Assembly: GCA_030849805.1 (NCBI GenBank)
Contig: JASANZ010001851.1
Span: 1 to 19,554, forward strand
DNA from: Sergeia podlipaevii
Taxonomy: Eukaryota > Euglenozoa > Kinetoplastea > Trypanosomatida > Trypanosomatidae
Length of the DNA: 19,554 bases
Direction: 5' to 3'
Shown here piece after piece: positions 1 through 8,600 of this stretch (positions are counted from its first letter, which is position 1; every line of letters begins with the position of its first letter). A model generated the notes under the pieces. That model worked only from the letters and a program-made list of their open reading frames with translations, was not told the origin of the DNA and ran no database searches. The translations under genes were made by a program, and so were the position numbers.

Positions 1-540
1 TATATATGTGTGTGTGTGTGTGTGTATATGATCAAGTAGATAAAAAGAAAAAAGAAGGAAAACAAATGGCATGATACAGCATAAAAGAAATATATTTCAC
101 AATTTTAACAAACTAGTTTACCATGCAGAAGCTTTAAAAACAAAAAGATTAATAATGTTGTTTTTTTTTTTAAAAAAAAAAGGAAGGAGGTCAAGTATTA
201 AGATAAGTTGCTTCTTGCCCTTCTCCTTCTTCCCTTATCCACTTTTTCATGTTTCCCCCCTCCCTTCACCTCTTTCTCTCATACTGTGAGAGTGTGTATA
301 TATAAATAAATATAAATATATATATATATAAATATATAAGTGAGTATTTTGATTCTAGTACACAAAGAAAATCAAGCCAAGGCACATACCCACAGCCGCC
401 GCTATTGTGCGCTAATACACAAAGCATGACAAGAAGTAGAGCTGAGACAACCCACGGCGACGGATAGTACAGAAAGAAAAAGAATAATGAAAAAGAGAGA
501 GAGAAAAAAAAAAAAAAGTAAAGAGGAAAGAAAGAAGGGA

Positions 541-633
541 GAGAGTGTGTGTGTGTGTGCGTGCAAATACCTGCGTCCTCCCTTTTCTTTTCCCCTCTAA
601 CGACTGACAAAAATCTTCGTTTACATCCAACAC
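541..633. repeat. Direct repeat, copy A (about 92 bp)
   Basis: This block starts with a GT tract, continues through a unique core and ends just before the undetermined base at 634. It recurs at 640-730 with one substitution (ctgcgtcc here, ctgcatcc there) and a GT tract two bases longer here. It may be a true recent tandem duplication or an assembly join, because the single N sits between the two copies. Confidence 0.9.
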
Positions 634-639
634 NAAGAA

Positions 640-730
640 GAGAGTGTGTGTGTGTGCGTGCAAATACCTGCATCCTCCCTTTTCTTTTCCCCTCTAACGA
701 CTGACAAAAATCTTCGTTTACATCCAACAC
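640..730. repeat. Direct repeat, copy B (about 91 bp)
   Basis: This is the second copy of the block at 541-633. The two differ by one substitution and by GT-tract length. The copy runs directly into a CA tract ending near 747, so the two copies are bounded by complementary GT and CA microsatellites. Confidence 0.9.
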
Positions 731-1013
731 ACACACACACACACACAGAGAGACAGAAAGAAAGAAAGAAGAGTGGTCGGCATCCCTCCCTGAAGTCAAT
801 CAATATCAAGGTCACTGAAAGTATCTCTCTTTCTCTCAACAATAAAAAATATCTATTATATGTACATACATACAACATTTTGGACCCACAACAAGGGAGG
901 TCCACCCCTGCAATGATATAGGAAGCAAAGGGCAGAAAAAAAAAAAAAAGAACTAGTCCAATGCTCTATTTCTTTTCTTTTCCAGCAACGAACAACAACT
1001 AAGCATTCACAGC

Positions 1014-3995
1014 CTAACTGACAGCTGAGAACACAGCCTCATCCACCTCCTGGGCAAAACGCACGTATCCCATCTCTCCGTTGCCAATCGAATACGCCTT
1101 CGTCATGGATGCGGACTCGTCCGGCGCGAGTTGCACGCCGAGTGACATGAGACACGCAAAGAACTGACCCTCCTTCACCGCCCCGCGCCTGGCCTTGTCG
1201 TACTCGCGGAATGAGGGCAGCGACGTGGTTCGTCGCGACGCCAGTGCTCGCTTGATCTTGCGGATCGTATCGATGAAAATACGCCCCTCCTGTTGTCCGT
1301 GTTGCGGCGCGTTGGCGGTGCCCATGCGGCGCTGCGTGACGGCGAAGCGACCAACACCTTCCTTCAGCATGCCACGCACAGTAGCGACAAACGCGGGGTA
1401 GTCCACCTCGCCGGGCATCATCTCCTTTGCAAACCCCTGCTCCAGTGCACAGAGCTCCTGCTCCGTCAGAGTGATGCCGAGAATGGACACTGCGTGACGG
1501 AAGCGGGTATTGGTGACGTGCTGGTGACGGAGCTCGTCGCCGTCTGGGAAGAACTCGCGCACGCGTGGGTTGCGCTCCTCCATGAAGTAACAAATTTTAT
1601 CCAGAACCTCCTGGACGTCTGCCTCCGTGTAAGTGTTCTGGGCCTCCTGCGAGCTGCCAACTGAGGCCCCGGCAGCCCTAGTGATAACTCCATCCATGGC
1701 CGCCGCCGCTGACGCAGCAAGAGGGTACTCTTCATGGCCAACTTCGCGAATAAAGCGTCTGTACTCGACCTGTTCAGGGTCCTGCGCGGCGGCGTAGTAT
1801 TTGCACAAGAGGTCTGACTCATCCGCAGACAAAACGAAGCGATGGCGCGTCACTGCCTGCATGAAGTTTGTGCGAGTGATCTTTCCATTATTGAACTTGT
1901 CAAAATCAGCGAAGAAGGGGCTCAAGAGGGCTCCGCGAGTACGCACTTCATGCTCCAAGCGCTGAAGGAGCAGTGCCAAAATACGAGAGTCCTCTTCAGA
2001 AAGTTTTGCGCTAGCCGCGGTAGTAGCAGTAGCTTCCTTGCTGGTAGCAACAGCGTTGTTGAGCGTCGTGGCCGCCACATTGGACTGACCCATCGCGAGA
2101 GAGGTAGCAAGGGTCGTAGAGGGGATCGCTTGCGGGGCGTAGGCGCCAAGGTCGCGCATGAAGGCCCGTGTATCGATCATACCCTGCTTGGGGCGAGGGC
2201 CGCTAACACCCCCAGCCGCGCCACCCATCATGTAGGCATTCGCCAGCAGCTCCAGCTCGCTGCCCTGTAAGTCGAGGCCAGCAATGCCCAGTGCCGTCAC
2301 AATGTGCTCCCTCAGCAGAGATCCACTACGGAGTGGGTCGAAGTCTATGAAGAACTCCGTCACTCGCAGTGTCCTTTCCTCGGCGCGATCTGCGATCTTC
2401 TGCAGTACCGCGTCCAGCTCTGTAGCCGCGCGCAACCGTGGGTTGTTCTGCCCGTTGGTGCTCTGGAGTTGAGAAACGATTCCGCGACCGACAGCTGCCG
2501 CCAGCTTCTGTGCCGCTGCGGCCTCGTTCGCCTCTGCCGCGCCAGCTGCTTGCGAAGGGTCCACGTCCAGCACAAATTGGTAGTAATTCACTTCATTGCT
2601 TGCAGAGCCATCGGCGTGCGGCACGGTGTACTTGCGGATCAGCAGCTTTAGCTCATCGGCGGGAAGGATGAGGTTCTGTGTCGCCAGGCCACGGGCAAAG
2701 CGCGCCGCTGTGCAGGTGCGGTGCTCGTAGATCATCTTGCGCACGCGATCGAAGTCGCGAAAGACGGGGCTGAGGAAGATACGGTTGGCTCGGACAAGAC
2801 GAGCGACCTTCTCAAGAATGCGGTTCGCGGCTTCCAGCTCAGCGGACTCTTGCATGAAGGCATCCGCGGCGTGAGTGCTGTTGAAGTAGTTGGCGCTCTC
2901 CACGCCAGCCGCAGAAACCACTGGGAAGTTCTTTGGGTTCGTATCGTAAAGAAAAGTCTTGTAGTTCACACGGACGTGGTGAACGTCAGGAACCGGATCT
3001 CCAGGCTCCACGGGCTGCACGGTGTAAGCCTCAATGAGAACGTTGATGTTCTCCTCGGTGAGCGCAAACTTCACAAAGTTCAGGCGGCCAAGCGCGGACT
3101 CAAACTGCGCCGGTGAAACCGTGCCCGTTGTGAACTTGTCAAAATCGGCGAAGTAGTCCTCACAGCGCAGGCGGTACAGCGCGAACTGCTCCCGAAGAAC
3201 ACGAATAAGCTCATCGACGGTGAGGTCAGGGTTGCGGTATGAGCCGGTGAAGAAGAGAGTGCTCTTGCTATCGCTCATGGCGCCGGAAACAACGGAACCA
3301 CACGTGGGACGACCCCCTCCAACCGCTGCCGCGCCTCCCGCTGCGGTTGCCCCAGGCTCCGACAGTGTAGGGTCTACATCGCGGCACCACATCATATAGT
3401 ACACATTCCCCTCGCCATCCCCGTACTTCTTTGTCAAGAGCCCCAACACACCCACATCTAGAGAAGAAAAAGGAAGACAGCGCTGAAACTGCGCAGCGGT
3501 AACTTTCCCAGTGTTAAGCGGGTCCATGTCACGAAAAGCAGGGGCCACGTTCATGCGCTGCGCGCGCACCGCGTGTGTCAACATCTTCATCACTGGCGCC
3601 AAGCGGTCCTCTTCTTCTTGAGTGATGGGCATCGCCGCCACGGTACGCGACATCGCCGCCATCGACGCGCGCGGCGCCATATCCGAACGGAGCGCGCGAA
3701 GAAACGCGTGATAGTTAACCTCCACAAGGCCATCCTTGCGTGGGACACTGCTAGTGCGGGTGCTGGCGCCAGTGGTAGGCGCGACCGCCACGATGTTGAA
3801 CGCATCTACAAGGCCCTGAAGCTCCTCATCCGTGAGAGCGACGCCGTTGGTAGTCAAAACACGTCGGAACTGCTCACGAGTGATGCGGCCAGAGTTCAGC
3901 CTGTCAAAGTCGGAGAAGAAGTCTTCTAAACGCAGGCGACGCTGCGAAACACGAGTGCGCGTCTTGTCAAGAGCAGCTTCCAGCACAGTTGACAT
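1014..3995 (-). CDS. Large protein of eight degenerate EF-hand modules (993 aa)
   Basis: The frame runs from an ATG to TAG. Eight modules of roughly 60-80 residues are visible at about 23-103, 149-208, 277-351, 406-480, 543-617, 689-755, 811-875 and 925-988. Each has a helix, a loop of the form FxDFDxxxxGx(I/V)xxxxF, a second helix like LTxxExxxLxxxY, and a closing VxYxxF strand, which is an EF-hand pair. The first loops lack calcium ligands: position 3 is usually Leu, Phe or Ala, and position 12 is Gln, His, Asn or Arg instead of Glu. Odd modules start with an LRxxxFF-type helix and even ones with an xxxxPxF type, giving four A-B units. Ala/Thr/Gly-rich linkers separate them. No signal peptide or membrane segment is seen. 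The architecture recalls multi-EF-hand axonemal proteins such as EFCAB6, so a flagellar structural role is possible; that is inference. It is more likely a scaffold than a calcium sensor. Confidence 0.9.
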   Translation of the reverse strand: MSTVLEAALDKTRTRVSQRRLRLEDFFSDFDRLNSGRITREQFRRVLTTNGVALTDEELQGLVDAFNIVAVAPTTGASTRTSSVPRKDGLVEVNYHAFLRALRSDMAPRASMAAMSRTVAAMPITQEEEDRLAPVMKMLTHAVRAQRMNVAPAFRDMDPLNTGKVTAAQFQRCLPFSSLDVGVLGLLTKKYGDGEGNVYYMMWCRDVDPTLSEPGATAAGGAAAVGGGRPTCGSVVSGAMSDSKSTLFFTGSYRNPDLTVDELIRVLREQFALYRLRCEDYFADFDKFTTGTVSPAQFESALGRLNFVKFALTEENINVLIEAYTVQPVEPGDPVPDVHHVRVNYKTFLYDTNPKNFPVVSAAGVESANYFNSTHAADAFMQESAELEAANRILEKVARLVRANRIFLSPVFRDFDRVRKMIYEHRTCTAARFARGLATQNLILPADELKLLIRKYTVPHADGSASNEVNYYQFVLDVDPSQAAGAAEANEAAAAQKLAAAVGRGIVSQLQSTNGQNNPRLRAATELDAVLQKIADRAEERTLRVTEFFIDFDPLRSGSLLREHIVTALGIAGLDLQGSELELLANAYMMGGAAGGVSGPRPKQGMIDTRAFMRDLGAYAPQAIPSTTLATSLAMGQSNVAATTLNNAVATSKEATATTAASAKLSEEDSRILALLLQRLEHEVRTRGALLSPFFADFDKFNNGKITRTNFMQAVTRHRFVLSADESDLLCKYYAAAQDPEQVEYRRFIREVGHEEYPLAASAAAAMDGVITRAAGASVGSSQEAQNTYTEADVQEVLDKICYFMEERNPRVREFFPDGDELRHQHVTNTRFRHAVSILGITLTEQELCALEQGFAKEMMPGEVDYPAFVATVRGMLKEGVGRFAVTQRRMGTANAPQHGQQEGRIFIDTIRKIKRALASRRTTSLPSFREYDKARRGAVKEGQFFACLMSLGVQLAPDESASMTKAYSIGNGEMGYVRFAQEVDEAVFSAVS

Positions 3996-4570
3996 GCCAA
4001 CAAACTATAAACAACAACACGCAAAACAAAACAAAACCAAAACCAGTTGCTCTCACGTGTGCCTTTCCACCTCTAAATATTCTCCACTCGTACGCCCTCT
4101 CTTTTTTTTTTACTTATTGCAAAGTTGCTCAAAGTGCCTCTAAAGTAAGCAGGTGCTTTTGTAAGTATCTACGGCGTATTCTTCAACTTACGCACGCAAG
4201 CAAAAAAAAAATAAAAAATTTCACAATGTTAAAAGAAAAAAATGAGAGGATCAGAAAAAAAAAAAGGACAAATACATACACACACACTGAATAGCATGCA
4301 AATGATGATAGAACTCTCTCTCTCTCTCAATGCCCAATAGCAATCACGTCAGTTATTTACCTTTAAGAAAAGAAACCTCCAAACAAAACTTCAGAACTGT
4401 CTGAACAACGATGAAAAAAACATGACGACATATGATTTCTTTTTTTTTTTTTAAGGTCCCTCAACTAGAAAAAAACAAAAATAAAAGCATCGCCTAAACT
4501 GTGGACTCCCTTTGAAGAAACGCACTCGCCACTACAAAACAACTCCCGTCGCTTTCTACCTCTGTTCGTC
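3996..4570. other. Intergenic spacer, 575 bp
   Basis: It lies between the stop of the 163-aa gene and the start of the EF-hand gene. It holds several homopolymer runs (T near 4101-4111 and 4440-4452, A near 4202-4210 and 4256-4265), a short CT microsatellite near 4315-4328, and the splice-acceptor candidates. No coding frame is credible. Confidence 0.75.
4005..4265 (-). promoter_or_regulatory. Candidate trans-splice acceptors for the EF-hand gene
   Basis: In the sense direction, T-rich and pyrimidine runs (plus-strand 4201-4265) are followed by a first AG at 4187-4188, which would leave a 5' UTR of about 190 nt with no upstream ATG. A second option is the AG at 4005-4006 after a T/G-rich run, only about 9 nt before the start codon. 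The sequence alone does not decide between them. Confidence 0.45.
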
Positions 4571-5062
4571 CTACACAATCTTTTTATCCTCGCTGTGCAG
4601 CTGCTTGAGATCAGACGGCTCAGGGATAACACCTCGAGTGCCAAAGGGCAAGGTAGCATCTACCGAAGCCATGATCTCGCGTGGGAAGAGCAACACAATA
4701 AGACAGCCTGCGACGACAAAACCGTTTCGGAAGGCCTTATATGAGCCCCATGGCGCGCTCTTGGCGACCACAAACAGGCTGGTAAGTGTGATGCCCGTCG
4801 CAGGGACAGCCCACTTCTGGTGCTCTAGCTGCGTACTCACACGATGAACGTGATGACTGACGTAGTCTTCAGCCGCCATGCTGTAGCGGCGCGCGGTGGA
4901 AAGGTAAGCAGGAATGTTTAAAATATCGTTAATGGTGCTGCACACACTGACGACGCTCTGGCGCACCTGTGAAACGCCACGCTTCACGTACGGCCACTCG
5001 CCAGACCATACCGTCACTGTTCGAATGACCGTAGATTCACTAGAGCTTGGATTGGAGCTCAT
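4571..5062 (-). CDS. 163-aa protein with two hydrophobic segments, possibly MICOS MIC26/27 (apolipoprotein O)-like
   Basis: The open frame extends to a TTG at 5074, but the first ATG is at 5060-5062, downstream of a clear splice acceptor, so I start there. The N-terminal 20 residues are Ser/Thr-rich. Residues 25-80 look amphipathic and helical. Two moderately hydrophobic stretches follow at about 84-103 and 113-127, joined by a short basic/aromatic loop, and the tail is polar with acidic and lysine residues. The pattern of a GxT-type first helix, a G-S-Y-K loop and a second helix ending near Pro resembles the paired glycine-containing helices of MIC26/27 proteins of the inner mitochondrial membrane. 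This likeness is from memory and weak. No family is firmly recognised. That the gene is real is supported by its length, codon composition and acceptor. Confidence 0.78.
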   Translation of the reverse strand: MSSNPSSSESTVIRTVTVWSGEWPYVKRGVSQVRQSVVSVCSTINDILNIPAYLSTARRYSMAAEDYVSHHVHRVSTQLEHQKWAVPATGITLTSLFVVAKSAPWGSYKAFRNGFVVAGCLIVLLFPREIMASVDATLPFGTRGVIPEPSDLKQLHSEDKKIV

Positions 5063-5608
5063 GGATGCATACAAATATATATATATATATTTACTACAAC
5101 TGACCTGTGTGTGTGTGTGTGTGTGTGTACACGTAAAAAAAAAAAAAAATGTATAAACACAATCACGAATCTGTGCTACTGAGAGGCAGATACAAACATT
5201 AATATATTTATATATATGAAGAGAGAGATAGAGAGAGAGACAAAAGAAAGAGGAAACAAAAATAGATAATAAGTATATACAGAAGCACTTGTGGTGTCAT
5301 AACGGAAGACAAACAAACAATCTGTAACAGAAAGCAGCAGGAACTGCACTAGTAGTGGTAGGCCCCCCGCAATGGCAGTACGCTTTTCTTTCTCCTCTAA
5401 CTTTTCATTTTTTGCCTTCCTTTTTTTTTCTTTTCTTTTTAATATAATGTGAGCAAACATTAAAACACACACAAAAATACAAACGAGAAGTAAAAATAAA
5501 AGTAAGAAGTAAGAAGAAACAGAAATCAAAGCAATCACATTGCGCATATATAAGAAAATGCTTTTTAAAAAAAAATGGTGCGCTTCACCGATTGTGTACG
5601 TTGTTTGC
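5063..5608. other. Intergenic spacer, 546 bp
   Basis: It lies between the stop of the FHA-SNF2 gene and the start of the 163-aa gene. It holds an AT-rich run at about 5074-5091, a GT tract at about 5106-5128, poly-A at 5135-5149, GA-rich repeats near 5219-5240 and T/C-rich runs near 5419-5440. The long open frame on the minus strand here begins at a GTG inside the SNF2 gene in another frame and translates low-complexity DNA, so it is not called. Confidence 0.75.
5105..5149 (-). promoter_or_regulatory. Predicted trans-splice acceptor for the 163-aa gene
   Basis: The sense strand has a 15-base T run (plus-strand 5135-5149), then a (CA)n microsatellite, then the first AG at 5105-5106. Splicing there gives a 5' UTR of about 42 nt ending at the ATG at 5062. 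The dinucleotide repeat therefore sits between the pyrimidine tract and the acceptor. Confidence 0.65.
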
Positions 5609-8600
5609 TCATCTAGACAGCACGCGGTACTCCCTAAAGCAGCCAGCAAGAAAGTCCAGTTTAGACTCACACAGCACTCGCACTACAGGATCGGCAGAAG
5701 CTGCTGTCTCCCCTTCATCTTCCACTGCATAACCAGCTCTGGAGTCTTTCTTCGCCCCACTGGGATCTACCTCAGCTCCTCCTCCTTCATGCCGCCGCTG
5801 CTCCTGCTGCTGCACGAGTGCCTTCACCCTTCCTTTACGTCGAACTTCTGTGAGAGACACATACTGCATCATGCACGAAGTCGCAGAACGAGGTGGTGCT
5901 GCTGCTGAAGGGATCGTCGTAGTATTTGGAGGAGGAAGTGGAGAAAGGGTTGAAGGTGAGGTGAGAGAGCGCTCACTACGTGAAGGCAACCGCGGCAGCC
6001 CGCATGTTCGCTCCTGCAGCTGCCCTGGTACTGGGGAAATGCTGCGACTGACACTTAAGCTGCCCGCACGGTGCCTCAGCAGTGCTCCACCGAAACTATT
6101 TCGCGGAAGCGTCTCGCGTGCTCTTTTCTTGTGAGGATGCCCTGTGGTATGCCCCAGTGCCAAGCGCCGCTTGCGAGCCATCTCGCGTGGCAGCTGGCGC
6201 GCGATCAACGCTGTGGCGCTACATGCATGAGAAGTAAAGCCACACACATTCATATCCGCGCGTAACAGGGCTCCTCCATCATCTGCGACGGCCTCAGCAC
6301 AAATAGTGAGCAACTCCAGCGGCTCGTTGGCAAGCACGCGGTTCACGTAAACCGTCCGTCTTGCCCCAGCGGCAGCAGGAGTAGATGCAGATGATGACGA
6401 AGCGTAGCACCGCGAGGCACTATGAAATTCGCCTTGCGCATTCACTTTTTCCTTGCTTTCGCCACCCCTCCTCTCATCCTCCTCATCTGCGGCATTGTTG
6501 TCAGCGTGTATGCAAAACATTCGTCCAATGGCGCGGAGCTCCAGCGGGGATGGCTCACCTTGTGTCCCCACACCACTGCCCTTTGCGCTGTTATCCCCAA
6601 TGTCTAAGAGAATGAGTCGGTCTGCGCCATGCAGGTCAAACCCTGGGCTACCACTCCCTGGAAGAAGAGGCAGCAAAACTATACACAGTGAACTCGCCTT
6701 ATCATTGAATCGCCCACACAACTCCTCAACGCGTGCTGAAGTAAGCGTGGCGGACATGAGGACAAAATCTTCGCCGTCTACGCAGCCGCAACTCTCTGAA
6801 GGCGTGCTGCAGTTGCCGGTACCGCTGCTGCATTGAAGCAAAGCGCCGATCAAAACAAGAGACTTCACGGAGTGCGAGCAGACCACCACCTTTTCCCCAC
6901 AGCTGAGTGCAGCGTGGAGCAGCAGGTACACACCTTTAAGTTTCCACGCGTGCTCAAGCGTCTCGAGGGGGTGCTGTCGTGGAGCAAGACTGCTGCTGTT
7001 GCTGCTGTGGTCATGGTCGCTGTTGTCCTCATCATCACTGCTACTAGCATGGCTACTTGGATCACCATGAACAGGTCGCCCTGCACCGCAATGAATGGAA
7101 ACTAGACAGGATGAAAATATGGAGGGAATCAGTAATGAAGGTAGTGCCCAGCGCACACTGCCGCCGTCAAGCTGTCGTCCTCGTGCTGTTGCAGCAACAC
7201 CTGTGCGACGGTGACTCCTCCTCCCTTCATATACGTCTATATCATGTGTGGTCCATGAAGCATCCACACCCTGAAGCCGAAGCCAGTCTCTCACTAGTTC
7301 ACTGTGCGTAGTAAGCATCAGCACACGCGAGGCGAATGCCTGTGAACTAAAAATATCAATAGGCGCAACAGCTGCAGCAGCAGACGCAGGTATCGCGGCA
7401 CTACCAGAAGGGGAAGGAGAAGGAGAGAACTCGTTGACGTCAGCACTGGCACCGCAGCAGCAGTGGACAAGCTCACGAAACATGCTGCACTGACTGGGAG
7501 ACATGTCAAACACAAGGCACGTCTCGATCAAATGTGGGAGATCATCCAAGACGTCTTCATACACACGCACGTGAAGAGTCTGGCGTAACGGTGCCAGCCT
7601 TCTATACCGTTCTTCATGCATCCGGATATCCACCTCAGCAGAAGTGGAAAACAAAGAGGAGCTATGGACTACAGTACGGCTCGGGAGAAGGATCATAGCG
7701 CCTGAAGCACGGTCATTCGCCATAGAGCAAGAATTTACGATAACACCATTACCAGCAGTGGAGAAGGGAACGCCGCCTTTGCGACTCCTACTGGTGCTGG
7801 ATAGCATTGTAGTGAGATTAGCTCGAGAGCGCCACAGGCACGGGGAGGCAAAGTGCAAAACAGCATAAAGGACATCACGGCACTGTCTGCGTACTAGACT
7901 GGAAATATTGTTAACAGTAGAAGATGAAGGTGCTTCTGGAGTGAATAGAGAAGCAAAGCCAGCACCCTTGAGTAGCAACTCCGCATCGTCATCCAACAAA
8001 GCAACCCGCATCACCTCTTGAGGAAAAGCCTCGAGTACAGTGGACAGTGAGGTGCGTGAGTGACGCATTCGACCGGCCTCATCTACAATCAATAGAGTCG
8101 TGTGGGAAAGCAAAATCTCACGTGAGGCCGCGCGATACTCCTGGTTGAGATGCAGCTCACGCCCCTCCACCTTCTTCATGCTGCCGCGCGTACGGAGCGC
8201 TGGGGTCGCGCAAGTACTGTCCATTGCAATTTCCTCCTCGATGGATGTGCTGCCTCGCTTTCGCCGGCTCATAAGTGCGGCGATGCCACTCGCTGGAGGA
8301 TCCTCCATGTCATCTATTTCACCGAGAAGAGCGTCGTCCCCTAGCAAGGCTTCCTCCTCCCGTTGTGGCAACAGCGCCTGACCGTCTGCTACCACGCCTT
8401 CTACATCACTTCGACCACCAACAGCATCACTACTACTGTCGCCGTCACTGCTCTCCTCCTCTGCCCAGTACGACTCCTCTTCGTTTGCTCGTCGTTTCGT
8501 GGTGGAGTGTCTAAGGCCTTTGCTGTGGTGATGACAGTGGTGACGTGGAGAAGGGTGATGCTTGGTATCTTTCATCACATCCTTCTCTTCTTCGTCGTCC

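Larger units (their letters stand above)
1..1013. other. Gene-free left flank (3' flank of EF-hand gene)
   Basis: No credible gene is seen. Open frames here are short or made of microsatellite and homopolymer translations. The stretch lies downstream of the EF-hand gene in the sense direction, so it should hold that gene's 3' UTR and polyadenylation region and then the 5' region of the next gene outside the window. It contains a GT tract at 7-25, an AT-rich run at about 294-341, poly-A runs at about 508-521 and 937-949, a direct duplication (541-633 and 640-730) and a CA tract ending near 747. One base, at 634, is undetermined. Confidence 0.8.

Noticed and set aside
266..799. A 177-codon minus-strand frame with internally repeated peptide
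   Set aside because: The repeat is only the 92-bp duplication translated twice, and the rest is microsatellite and T-rich DNA. It also crosses the undetermined base.
1..1013. A possible SIDER-type degenerate retroposon in the 3' flank of the EF-hand gene
   Set aside because: I could not recognise the signature sequence or a terminal A tract arrangement with confidence. The visible structure is microsatellites and one duplication.
5176..5670. A 164-codon minus-strand frame with a hydrophobic middle
   Set aside because: It begins at GTG inside the 3' end of the FHA-SNF2 gene in another frame, and its hydrophobicity comes from T-rich spacer sequence.
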